From assembly GCA_043424615.1 (NCBI GenBank), contig JBHWOX010000017.1, forward strand, positions 1 to 25,509: a stretch of DNA of 25,509 nucleotides, given 5' to 3'. The notes below the pieces were generated by a model. The model was not told the origin of the DNA and ran no database searches. It worked only from the letters and a program-made list of their open reading frames with translations. Made by a program: the position numbers and the translations under genes. Below, piece after piece: positions 1 to 6,887 of the stretch (position 1 is the stretch's first letter; each line of letters opens with the position of its first letter). This DNA comes from JAUNQW01 sp043424615 (lineage in GTDB: Bacteria > Bacillota > Bacilli > Lactobacillales > Carnobacteriaceae_A).

Positions 1-129
1 CCTGTCAATTTTGTGGGTACGGCCAGTGTAATAAAGGATACGCTCAGTAGTGGTAGTTTTACCAGCATCGATATGCGCCATGATTCCTATATTACGGGTT
101 CTCTCAAGTGGAAATTCTCTTTTGGCCAT
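1..129 (-). CDS. fusA: Elongation factor G, N-terminal 43 codons (partial)
   Basis: Only the start of the gene is present; it runs off the left edge. The minus-strand translation begins MAKREFPLERTRNIGIMAHI and continues through DAGKTTTTERILYYTGR, which is the P-loop (G1, AHIDAGKT) of the translational GTPase EF-G. EF-G moves tRNAs and mRNA through the ribosome after each peptide bond and takes part in ribosome recycling. The ATG at 129 is preceded by an AGAGGAG ribosome binding site about 9 bases upstream. It lies 39 bases downstream of rpsG in the same direction, the usual str-operon order rpsL-rpsG-fusA, so it is probably co-transcribed from the rpsL promoter. Identification is firm although only the first few percent of the protein is visible. 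Confidence 0.95.
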   Translation of the reverse strand, partial: MAKREFPLERTRNIGIMAHIDAGKTTTTERILYYTGRTHKIDR

Positions 130-168
130 TTAATAAGTTCTCCTCTCTCGTTTTGAAAATATATGTGA

Positions 169-639
169 TTACCAACGGTAGTGAGCAAAAGCACGGTTCG
201 CTTCAGCCATTTTATGAACATCTTCACGTTTTCTTACTGCAGCACCAGTGTTGTTAGCTGCTTCAAGAATTTCGTTAGCTAGACGTTCAATCATAGTGGT
301 TTCTCCACGAAGGCGTGCATAGTTAACAATCCAACGAAGACCTAAAGCAGAGCGACGTTCTGGGCGAACTTCCATTGGAACTTGGTAGTTTGATCCCCCA
401 ACACGACGAGCTTTAACTTCTAAAACAGGCATAACATTTTCCATCGCTTGTTCGAAAACTTCTAATGGATCATTTCCTGTTTCTTCTTTGATTATATCAA
501 ATGCGCTATATAAAATCTTGGATGCTTTAGAACGTTTTCCGTCAACCATGATTTGATTAATTAAACGAGTCACTAATTTTGAGTTGTACACCGGATCTGG
601 TGCAACGACACGTTTTTGAACGGGTCCTTTACGAGGCAT
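169..639 (-). CDS. rpsG: 30S ribosomal protein S7
   Basis: The 156-residue protein has the standard bacterial S7 length and begins MPRKGPVQKR. Family hallmarks are visible: the segment KLVTRLINQIMVDGKRSKA, the rRNA-contacting stretch ARRVGGSNYQVPMEVRPERR, and the C-terminal MAEANRAFAHYRW. S7 nucleates assembly of the 3' major domain of 16S rRNA (the head of the small subunit) and lines the E site. The ATG at 639 has an AAAGGAGG site 8 bases upstream. It sits between rpsL (40-base gap) and fusA (39-base gap) in one operon. In E. coli, S7 is the autoregulator of this operon; whether that holds here is unknown. The stop codon is TAA. Confidence 0.97.
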   Translation of the reverse strand: MPRKGPVQKRVVAPDPVYNSKLVTRLINQIMVDGKRSKASKILYSAFDIIKEETGNDPLEVFEQAMENVMPVLEVKARRVGGSNYQVPMEVRPERRSALGLRWIVNYARLRGETTMIERLANEILEAANNTGAAVRKREDVHKMAEANRAFAHYRW

Positions 640-679
640 ACGCCATCCTCCTTTCGGTTATTTTTATTTATCAATCTAT

Positions 680-1093
680 TTATTCTTTAGGTTTTTTAGT
701 ACCGTATTTCGAACGACCTTGTTTACGTCCTTCTACTCCAGCAGTATCTAAAGCTCCACGTACAACGTGGTAACGTACCCCTGGTAAGTCTTTTACACGT
801 CCTCCGCGTAATAAGACCACACTGTGCTCTTGCAAGTTGTGTCCTTCACCAGGAATATAAGCAGTCACTTCAATCATGTTTGACAAACGAACACGAGCGT
901 ATTTACGTAAAGCTGAGTTCGGTTTTTTAGGTGTCATGGTTCCAACACGAGTACAAACCCCACGTTTTTGAGGTGAGTTCACGCGAGTTGGTTTTGATTT
1001 TAAAGTGTTATACCCTCTGTTTAAAGCTGGTGATTCTGATTTAGATGCTTTAGATTTACGAGGTTTACGAATCAATTGATTAATTGTAGGCAT
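680..1093 (-). CDS. rpsL: 30S ribosomal protein S12
   Basis: The 137-residue protein begins MPTINQLIRKPRKSKASKSE and has the normal S12 length for Firmicutes. S12 sits at the decoding centre and influences fidelity and streptomycin sensitivity. The two loops that mutate to streptomycin resistance look wild type: TPKKPNSALRK keeps both lysines, and GGRVKDLPGVRYH keeps the lysine equivalent to E. coli K87/K88. The ATG at 1093 has a GGGAGG site 7 to 8 bases upstream. It is the first gene of the visible str operon and is preceded by a predicted promoter (1274-1302) and a leader of about 174 bases able to fold into several hairpins. The stop codon is TAA. Confidence 0.97.
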   Translation of the reverse strand: MPTINQLIRKPRKSKASKSESPALNRGYNTLKSKPTRVNSPQKRGVCTRVGTMTPKKPNSALRKYARVRLSNMIEVTAYIPGEGHNLQEHSVVLLRGGRVKDLPGVRYHVVRGALDTAGVEGRKQGRSKYGTKKPKE

Positions 1094-1267
1094 GATGTTT
1101 CCTCCCTTCCTCTTGAGTTTCTATTTTCTTATTTTCAAGACCACACATCCAGGCGGTTCATTTGCCGCCAAAATAATTAATCGCTCATCTGAAGCGATTG
1201 GTGTGAGGTTTTTATGTTCTAGTCCTTGGCTTTTCAAATCGGCAACGTCCCAAAAGAATAGAACACC
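1094..1267 (-). promoter_or_regulatory. Structured 5' leader of the rpsL-rpsG-fusA mRNA
   Basis: If transcription starts near 1267, the rpsL leader is about 174 nt. It can fold, by eye, into an apical arm near the 5' end (1216-1221 with 1259-1264, six pairs, plus an inner TTGG/CCAA) and then a three-way junction. The closing helix is 1140-1149 with 1200-1209 (eight pairs, two mismatches). The two hairpins are 1152-1156/1165-1169 (GGCGG/CCGCC) and 1179-1185/1193-1199 (seven perfect pairs). No U-tract follows, so any control is more likely translational than by termination. Ribosomal-protein operons often carry such autoregulatory structures, but I do not recognise this as a named family. The fold is hand-drawn, not computed. 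Confidence 0.45.
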
Positions 1268-1273
1268 TTAAGT

Positions 1274-1302
1274 AATTTAACACTTTAAGGGCGGACTGTC
1301 AA
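1274..1302 (-). promoter_or_regulatory. Sigma-A type promoter of rpsL operon
   Basis: On the minus strand a perfect TTGACA (-35; plus-strand TGTCAA at 1297-1302) is followed after 17 bases by TAAATT (-10; 1274-1279, four of six matches). The predicted start is near 1267, which coincides with the base of the first leader hairpin. The position directly upstream of rpsL fits a strong ribosomal-protein promoter. Confidence 0.6.
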
Positions 1303-1385
1303 CTTCTTTTAAAAGAAATAAAATAAAAAATTCAGCTCTTTTTGGCGTATGTATACAGTGACGTTCTTTTAAAGGAGTGATGATG

Positions 1386-2111
1386 ATGTTTATTCAACTT
1401 ATCTTGATATTTCTCATGGGTGCTTCCCTGGCTTCCTTTGCCTGCCTCATCGGCTACCGCTTGACCCTAGGCCAGTCTATTATCCTTCCCTCTTCTCAAT
1501 GTGACCGCTGTGCCAGTCCCTTAGCTTGGATGGATGTCATTCCTGTCGCTTCCTATCTCTTTTTAAACGGTCAAAGCCGGTGCTGCCAGCAAAAACTTTC
1601 AAAAGCCTATTTAATAGTAGAACTGATCGGTGGTTTAGCCGGTTGTTTATTAGTGCTCTATGCTTCTTATGACCGTCCGACAGCCGTTCTCGCTGGTCTG
1701 CTGGTCTTTTTCGGTATTGCCATGACCATTAGTGATCTCAAAGCCTTCCTCCTGCCCAACCCCCTCATGTTCACTTTTTTAATCTGCAGCTTGGCCTATG
1801 TCCTGCTCTTTTTGCCCCAGCTCTTTTTCTGGCGACTGCTGGCCATGGTCGCTGTCTTTTGCTTGATGGCTGCTTTAGTTTTCTGCCAGCCCAAAGCCCT
1901 AGGCGGTGGCGATGTCAAGTTGATGGCCATTCTTGCCCTGCTTTTAGGTTTAGAAACATTTTTTCTCAGCCTGCTCATCGCCTCCAGCCTAGGCCTTTTA
2001 ACTTTTACTTGGAGTCTCTTCCACCACCACCGCCTCCGCTATCTTCCTTTTGGTCCTTTTTTATTTGCCGGCAGTCTAATCAGTCTGTTTGTTGACCGCC
2101 TCCTTTTCTAA
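1386..2111 (+). CDS. Type 4 prepilin peptidase, ComC/PilD-like (A24 family)
   Basis: Integral membrane aspartyl protease predicted to cut the leader of type-IV-pilin-like proteins, such as the ComG pseudopilins used for DNA uptake. A GTG at 1377 and ATGs at 1380, 1383 and 1386 are all in frame. The AAGGAG site at 1372-1377 is best spaced for the ATG at 1386, giving 241 residues. The N-terminal domain holds a Cys cluster, QCDRC (C39, C42) and SRCCQQ (C66, C67); families with methyltransferase activity usually have two CxxC pairs, so the second pair is altered here. Both catalytic aspartates are present: D117 in TISDLKAFLLPN and D176 in the GGGDVKLM motif. About seven hydrophobic segments follow the family layout. 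mvaA starts 33 bases downstream with its own ribosome binding site, so the two are probably co-transcribed. No pilin genes are in view. Confidence 0.88.
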   Translation: MFIQLILIFLMGASLASFACLIGYRLTLGQSIILPSSQCDRCASPLAWMDVIPVASYLFLNGQSRCCQQKLSKAYLIVELIGGLAGCLLVLYASYDRPTAVLAGLLVFFGIAMTISDLKAFLLPNPLMFTFLICSLAYVLLFLPQLFFWRLLAMVAVFCLMAALVFCQPKALGGGDVKLMAILALLLGLETFFLSLLIASSLGLLTFTWSLFHHHRLRYLPFGPFLFAGSLISLFVDRLLF

Positions 2112-2144
2112 TATAATGAGGAAGAATAGAAAAGGAGTGACCTT

Positions 2145-3416
2145 ATGCGCCGTTTTTATACTTCTGATCCAGAAAAACGCTTGGAACTTGTGGTAGAAAG
2201 AGGCTATGCCTCAAAAGACACTGTCGACCAGTTAGAAGAAGGGCTCACTTTAGACCGGGCCGATCAAATGATTGAAAATGCCTTTGGGGTTTACGGGATT
2301 CCTTATGGCTTAGCCTTCCATTTCTTAATTAATGATAAGGAATATGTCGTGCCCATGGTCACAGAAGAACCATCTGTGATTGCTGCAGCCAGTGGGGCGG
2401 CCAAAACCATCAAAAAAGCGGGTGGATTTGATGTGACCGTCCACAGCCGCCAAATGATTGGCCAAGTCGCTTTAATGGATATAGACGAAGACGACATGCC
2501 AGAACTTGAAAGCAAAATCCAAGCCCACAGCCAAGAGTTGATTGCCATCGCTAACCAGGCCTATCCCTCGATTGTCAAAAGAGGAGGCGGGGCACGGTCC
2601 ATCCAGACAAAAATAATCCCTGCCACCGACCGCCAACAGGCATTTTTAGTGGTTTATTTAAGCGTGGACACCCAAGAAGCCATGGGAGCCAATATGCTGA
2701 ACACCATGCTGGAAGCTTTAGCTGATGAATTGGAAGAAAAAACGGCAGCCACCGCCCTCATGTCCATCTTATCCAATTATGCCACCGACAGCTTGGTCAC
2801 TGCCAGCTGCCGCCTTCCTTTAGCAGACCTCAACTATAAAAAAATTCAAGGGGACGAACTCGCTAAAAAAATTCAAGCCGCCTCAGAGCTCGCCCAAGCT
2901 GACGTATACCGAGCAGCTACCCACAACAAAGGCATTATGAATGGGATTGATGCGGTCGTCATCGCTAGCGGGAATGATTGGCGGGCAGTCGAAGCAGGGG
3001 CTCACGCCTATGCTGCTCGAGACGGCCACTATCGCGGCTTATCACAATGGTATGTGGACGAAAAAGACTTAGTTGGAACAATCACCCTACCTTTAGCGGT
3101 GGGCAGTGTGGGGGGGTCTATCAAACTCCATCCTTACGCCCAAGCCAGCTTTGAAATCATGAAGGTTGACTCCGCCAAAGAATTATCTGCCGTCATTGCC
3201 TCGGTAGGCCTTGCCCAGAACTTTGCGGCCATCCGCGCCCTCGTTTCCGAAGGCATCCAAAAAGGGCACATGGCCCTGCAGGCGAAATCCTTAGCTATAG
3301 CAGTGGGCGCCGAAAAAGATGAAGTCCCAGTGGTCGTCCGCCAGCTCAAACAAAGCAAAAATATGAACCAAGCCACAGCCAAAGAAATTTTAGAAAAATT
3401 GCGCCAAAACTCATAA
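2145..3416 (+). CDS. mvaA: Hydroxymethylglutaryl-CoA reductase, class II
   Basis: The 423-residue protein interconverts HMG-CoA and mevalonate with NAD(P)H, the committing step of the mevalonate route to isopentenyl diphosphate (undecaprenyl lipid carrier, quinones). The class II (bacterial) pattern is clear: ENAFGVYGIPYGLA, TEEPSVIAA with the catalytic Glu (E74/E75), ATHNKGIMNGID (K262), SGNDWRAVEAGAHAYA (D278), and the C-terminal KGHMALQAK histidine (H375). The usual cofactor-site DAMGAN reads EAMGAN (179-183), a conservative variation. The ATG at 2145 has an AAAGGAG site 8 bases upstream. It lies just downstream of the prepilin peptidase and converges on the D-Asp ligase gene of the mvaS operon. 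A strong hairpin terminator follows. Identification is firm; the preferred direction and cofactor cannot be read from sequence. Confidence 0.95.
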   Translation: MRRFYTSDPEKRLELVVERGYASKDTVDQLEEGLTLDRADQMIENAFGVYGIPYGLAFHFLINDKEYVVPMVTEEPSVIAAASGAAKTIKKAGGFDVTVHSRQMIGQVALMDIDEDDMPELESKIQAHSQELIAIANQAYPSIVKRGGGARSIQTKIIPATDRQQAFLVVYLSVDTQEAMGANMLNTMLEALADELEEKTAATALMSILSNYATDSLVTASCRLPLADLNYKKIQGDELAKKIQAASELAQADVYRAATHNKGIMNGIDAVVIASGNDWRAVEAGAHAYAARDGHYRGLSQWYVDEKDLVGTITLPLAVGSVGGSIKLHPYAQASFEIMKVDSAKELSAVIASVGLAQNFAAIRALVSEGIQKGHMALQAKSLAIAVGAEKDEVPVVVRQLKQSKNMNQATAKEILEKLRQNS

Positions 3417-3422
3417 AAATAA

Positions 3423-3459
3423 CCCCCTCGCTGGAATCTTCTCCAGTGAGGGGGTTTTT
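3423..3459 (+). terminator. Rho-independent terminator of mvaA, possibly bidirectional
   Basis: A 13-base stem (3423-3435 with 3442-3454, CCCCCTC.CTGGA against TCCAG.GAGGGGG, one mismatch) with a six-base loop is followed by TTTTT at 3455-3459. It sits 7 bases after the mvaA stop. On the opposite strand the hairpin is followed by TTATTTTTA, so it may also end the converging D-Asp ligase transcript, whose stop is at 3497. Confidence 0.9.
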
Positions 3460-3496
3460 ACGATTGGTAGGACTGGTAAGGCAAGTCGGAGATCTT

Positions 3497-4708
3497 CTAA
3501 ATTCTCCCCACTTGCTTAAATTTTTTAATGTAGTTGTATTTGTTTAAGGTCACATAAAGTTGACGTTTCCAGTGCTTATCTTGGTCGTATAGCAAGGCAT
3601 TGTAAACTTCATGATTGCGATAGCAGTCCTGAATATTTTCCCAGTAAGGGGTTTTTCCAACCACTGCTTTGGTTAAGACTTTAGGAATAGAATTGAAGAG
3701 AGCGGCCTTTTCCGTCTGTTGGAAAGGCATGGGCTGCTCGAAGAGATAATCTTCCACATAAAAACGGGAGACATTAGCCCCTCCTGCCGTTACATAATAG
3801 TTGGAAATACCTAAACGAGGATTTAATTCCAGGAAGTTAAACACTTGCTGGCGGCTGTCATAAATTAAGTCAAAATTAGCAAAGCCTGTCCAATTCAAGG
3901 CCTCCATCAAAGTACTGGCATCTGCCAAAACTTTCTGTGGCGCTTCTCCTGTCAAGATAGTGAGATAATTTCCTAGAGCCAAAGGAGTCGGATCTTCCAC
4001 CATAATTCGTCCAAAAGAATAGAGTTTAATCTCTTGGTCGTGAGGCGAGCGGTAGAGAGTAATGGTCGCCTGCTCCGGCGGCCGGGAAGAGATAAAGTCT
4101 TGTAAAACTATCTCATCCTGGTAGCCAGCCTGACGAATCAAGTTGATAGCTGCTTCAGCTTCCGCCCGATTCTCACAGATAAAGACTTTCTCCTTGCCTT
4201 CAAATTCTAAGTTTTGATAAACGGGTGTATTGGCAGCCTTGACCACATAAGCTTGGTCTGCTGGGAGCAAGGACAAATCACCGTCAGAATCATAAGTGCG
4301 AGGATGAGGAATCTGGTGTTTTTCACAGACCTCATAAAAACTTGACTTGTTCACCGCGCGGTTTAAAGTCTCTTGGTCCACATAAGGCACCAGCCAGTCC
4401 CCTTCAAAAATAGCTCGCTCTTTGATGACTTGCTCAACAAACCAGTCATCTGACCCCAAGATAATTTTTTGAGTTTGGGGATACATGTCGTCTAGGCGTC
4501 GTTTAAAGCTTTTAGCCACTTTAGGAAAGTCATCCAATAATTCAGAATATTGGTGCTTATTCATAATGCTAGAATGAGTGGTTGCCCCTAAGTCCTCGCG
4601 AATAATCACTTCAGACTTTTTGCCATAGGCTTCATGGAAGGCTCGCGCGATACTGTAGCTACCTTTATTGGAGCCGATAATTACCGGAATAAATTCTTTA
4701 GTTGTCAT
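3497..4708 (-). CDS. D-aspartate ligase (ATP-grasp, Aslfm-like)
   Basis: This 403-residue ATP-grasp carboxylate-amine ligase resembles the E. faecium D-aspartate ligase Aslfm, which activates the beta-carboxyl of D-Asp with ATP and attaches it to the epsilon-amine of Lys in the peptidoglycan precursor. Resemblance, judged from memory of that protein, covers EFIPVIIGSN...YSIARAFHEAYG near the N-terminus, VNKSSFYEVCEKHQIPHPRT (about 120-140), the ATP-binding strand AYVVKAANTP, LQDFI, EDPTPLALGNY, TGFANFDLIYD, and the metal-binding end FLELNPRLG. The ATG at 4708 has a GAGGTGA site 7 bases upstream. It is 21 bases downstream of mvaS. An aspartate racemase two genes upstream would supply D-Asp, which strongly supports this specificity over generic ATP-grasp ligases such as carbamoyl-phosphate synthetase-like proteins. 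Confidence 0.85.
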   Translation of the reverse strand: MTTKEFIPVIIGSNKGSYSIARAFHEAYGKKSEVIIREDLGATTHSSIMNKHQYSELLDDFPKVAKSFKRRLDDMYPQTQKIILGSDDWFVEQVIKERAIFEGDWLVPYVDQETLNRAVNKSSFYEVCEKHQIPHPRTYDSDGDLSLLPADQAYVVKAANTPVYQNLEFEGKEKVFICENRAEAEAAINLIRQAGYQDEIVLQDFISSRPPEQATITLYRSPHDQEIKLYSFGRIMVEDPTPLALGNYLTILTGEAPQKVLADASTLMEALNWTGFANFDLIYDSRQQVFNFLELNPRLGISNYYVTAGGANVSRFYVEDYLFEQPMPFQQTEKAALFNSIPKVLTKAVVGKTPYWENIQDCYRNHEVYNALLYDQDKHWKRQLYVTLNKYNYIKKFKQVGRI

Positions 4709-4729
4709 TTTTTTGTCACCTCAATTGGA

Positions 4730-5896
4730 TTATTGGATTCGATACTGGCGCTCATGGCCTTCAATGCCCGCTAGCACAACGGGACTTGGATCTTGGGTCA
4801 AATCGAGAGCCTGGTCACTGCCATCCTCTACTAATTGGTCTAAGTAATGGTCTTCATAGTCCTCTACAGAAATCTGTTGGCGCTGGTCAAAAAGAGCCTG
4901 AACTTCTTCTTTAGGAAGCTGTTCTGCAAAACCTTCCACTAATTCCAGGCTGAAAAATTCAGCCACCGCCCCGGATCCGTAAGAAAAAGCCCCCAGACGG
5001 TCGCCAGCTTTTAGGTTGGGATCATGGAGAAGGGAAGACAGCAAGCTGAGATAAAGTGAGCCCGTATAAATATTTCCCACATTTTTTGAAAAGAGACGCG
5101 CTTTTTCATAATGAGCTTTTAAGACTTCTTTTTTCTCTTCCGAAGCATCCTTCATCACTTTTCTTAAGGCTTTCTGCCCTAATTTTGTAAAGGGGAGGTG
5201 GAAATTAAAGGATTCAAAATCTTCTACCCCCACATGGTGTTTGTCTTGGAAGGCTTCCCAAACTTCTGATAAAACATCCAAATACTGCACGCTAGAATAT
5301 TTCCCTTTCACTTCTGGATAAGGAGAATAATTAGGCCGCCAGAAATCCATGATGTCACGAGTATAAGGGACACTATCGGGATTCACTACTGCAATCCGAG
5401 GCTCTTCACTGACTACCATGGCCACAGCACCTGCTCCCTGAGTCGTTTCCCCGCTGGAATGCAGGCCATACTTAGCAATGTCCGAAGCCACCACTAAGGC
5501 CTTGCTGCCGGGATGGTTAGCGATATGGCTGACTGCTAGCTGTAGGCCAGCTGTCCCCGCATAGCAAGCTTCCTTCATTTCAATCGACCGGGCAAAAGCT
5601 TGGATACCTGTCAATTGGTGGAGGTAAACTGCCCCTGCCTTGGACTGGTCGATAGCGGATTCTGTCCCTAAAACAACCAAATCAATGGCTTGGCGGTCTT
5701 CATCATCTAAAATTTGAAGGGCAGCATTCGCCCCCATACTGACCACATCTTGGGTCAAAGGAGGCACAGCCATTTTTTCTTGGCCGAGTCCGATGGTATA
5801 TTTATCTGGATCTTCATCCCGCGCTTTGGCGAGTTCGATCATATCCATATACATAGGCGGGATGTATAAGCCTATCTTGTCAATTCCGATATTCAT
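4730..5896 (-). CDS. mvaS: Hydroxymethylglutaryl-CoA synthase
   Basis: Condenses acetyl-CoA with acetoacetyl-CoA to HMG-CoA, the step before MvaA in the mevalonate pathway. An ATG at 5908 is in frame, but starting at the ATG at 5896 gives MNIGIDKIGLYIPP, the usual family beginning. It also places the catalytic residues at E79 (GTESAID), C111 (KEACYAGT) and H233 (FNFHLPFTK), the same numbers known for the staphylococcal and enterococcal enzymes; 388 residues is the normal length. The AAAGGGA site is about 12 bases before this ATG, slightly long, so the upstream starts cannot be excluded. It lies about 78 bases after the racemase and 21 bases before the D-Asp ligase, in one direction. Pairing a mevalonate gene with D-Asp cross-bridge genes suggests a cell-envelope operon. 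Confidence 0.95.
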   Translation of the reverse strand: MNIGIDKIGLYIPPMYMDMIELAKARDEDPDKYTIGLGQEKMAVPPLTQDVVSMGANAALQILDDEDRQAIDLVVLGTESAIDQSKAGAVYLHQLTGIQAFARSIEMKEACYAGTAGLQLAVSHIANHPGSKALVVASDIAKYGLHSSGETTQGAGAVAMVVSEEPRIAVVNPDSVPYTRDIMDFWRPNYSPYPEVKGKYSSVQYLDVLSEVWEAFQDKHHVGVEDFESFNFHLPFTKLGQKALRKVMKDASEEKKEVLKAHYEKARLFSKNVGNIYTGSLYLSLLSSLLHDPNLKAGDRLGAFSYGSGAVAEFFSLELVEGFAEQLPKEEVQALFDQRQQISVEDYEDHYLDQLVEDGSDQALDLTQDPSPVVLAGIEGHERQYRIQ

Positions 5897-5974
5897 TCGT
5901 TTCATCATTCCCTTTTTCTATTTGTTTACACCTGCTATCTTATCAAACGTTCGGCCTTTTGACACTCCTTAGCT

Positions 5975-6688
5975 CTAAGCGTCGGCCTTCAGCTTGATGG
6001 CTCGGTCGACCAACTCTTGAGCCAAGATAAATTGGGAATCAAGGGTTAAAGGGCTAAGCTGGTCAGCATTTTTAGAATGCTCCACCACCGATAATTCCGT
6101 ACAGCCCAAAATCACCCGTTCAGCTCCCTGGGCTAAAAAGTTTTCGATTAAACGGTTATAAAGGGGATAGTTAATCGCTTGAGAAGATTTTACATCATCA
6201 TAAATCAAGGACATGATTTGTTTTTCGGCCTGGGCATCAGGCAGCAGCACCTTAATGCCATATTTTTCTTCAATCAGATGATAAATCCCTGCCTGAATGG
6301 TGCCAGAAGTTGCCATTAAGCCCACGGTTTCTACCCCTTGGTCTGCTAAAGACTGACCCACCAGATCAATCATGTTCAAAATGGGGACAGGGCTTCGTTC
6401 TTCTAATTCCTCCCAGAAATAGTGAGCGGTATTGCAAGGAATAGCGATAAAGGCCGCTCCCAAATCTGATAACTTTTTTACAGCTTCCATTAAAACTGGA
6501 AGAGGAGACGGACGGTCCTGAGGGTGGAGGATATAGTCCGTACGGTCAGGCACATCCGAATTATTCCAGACCACATAATTCAAATGGTCTTGGTCTTTCG
6601 CAGGTTGGTGAATATCGTTGATTAAGTTCAAAAACACCGTCGAAGCTACTGTGCCCATCCCACCTATAATTCCACAAAACGAGTCCAT
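5975..6688 (-). CDS. Aspartate/glutamate racemase family protein, probable aspartate racemase
   Basis: PLP-independent amino-acid racemase of the Asp/Glu family, predicted to make D-Asp from L-Asp. The ATG at 6697 is in frame, but AGGAT spaced 7 to 8 bases from the ATG at 6688 favours the latter: 237 residues starting MDSFCGIIGGMGT. The two cysteines that serve as opposed acid/base catalysts are C85 in AIPCNTAHYFW and C196 in ILGCTELSVV. Other family signs are the GGMG loop near residue 10 and WNNSDVPDRTDYIL. The CNTAHYFW motif and the neighbouring D-Asp ligase favour aspartate over glutamate as substrate, as in the E. faecium racemase/ligase pair. It is the first gene of the group with mvaS and the ligase. 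I found no convincing promoter in the AT-rich 190 bases upstream. Confidence 0.87.
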   Translation of the reverse strand: MDSFCGIIGGMGTVASTVFLNLINDIHQPAKDQDHLNYVVWNNSDVPDRTDYILHPQDRPSPLPVLMEAVKKLSDLGAAFIAIPCNTAHYFWEELEERSPVPILNMIDLVGQSLADQGVETVGLMATSGTIQAGIYHLIEEKYGIKVLLPDAQAEKQIMSLIYDDVKSSQAINYPLYNRLIENFLAQGAERVILGCTELSVVEHSKNADQLSPLTLDSQFILAQELVDRAIKLKADA

Positions 6689-6849
6689 ACTTATCATCCT
6701 ATCTATCTAAATACTAGTATCTTTTTCTACAGTTAATATTAGCATAATCTCAACAACTTTTACTTTAAACTTTACTTAAATTCCCTTTGTTTTATTGAGG
6801 CCTAAAAAGCAGGCCAAAAATAGGGCTGGGGAAACTTTAAATGAGCAAA

Positions 6850-6876
6850 TAAAAAGGCTGTGCTCTCACACAGCCT
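6850..6876 (-). terminator. Rho-independent terminator of rpoC
   Basis: Eight perfect stem pairs (AGGCTGTG 6855-6862 with CACAGCCT 6869-6876) and a six-base loop are followed on the minus strand by TTTTTATTT. It lies about 11 bases beyond the rpoC stop. The remaining bases up to the racemase start (about 6689-6850) are AT-rich with no gene. Confidence 0.88.
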
Positions 6877-6887
6877 CTATTTTGATT

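Noticed and set aside
3055..3125. G-run (GGGGGG around 3112) in mvaA as a phase-variation tract
   Set aside because: The run is short (six G), the frame is intact, and the gene is metabolic and probably essential.
4702..4914. Plus-strand 70-codon ORF across the mvaS/ligase junction
   Set aside because: It overlaps two well-supported genes on the other strand and shows no recognisable features.
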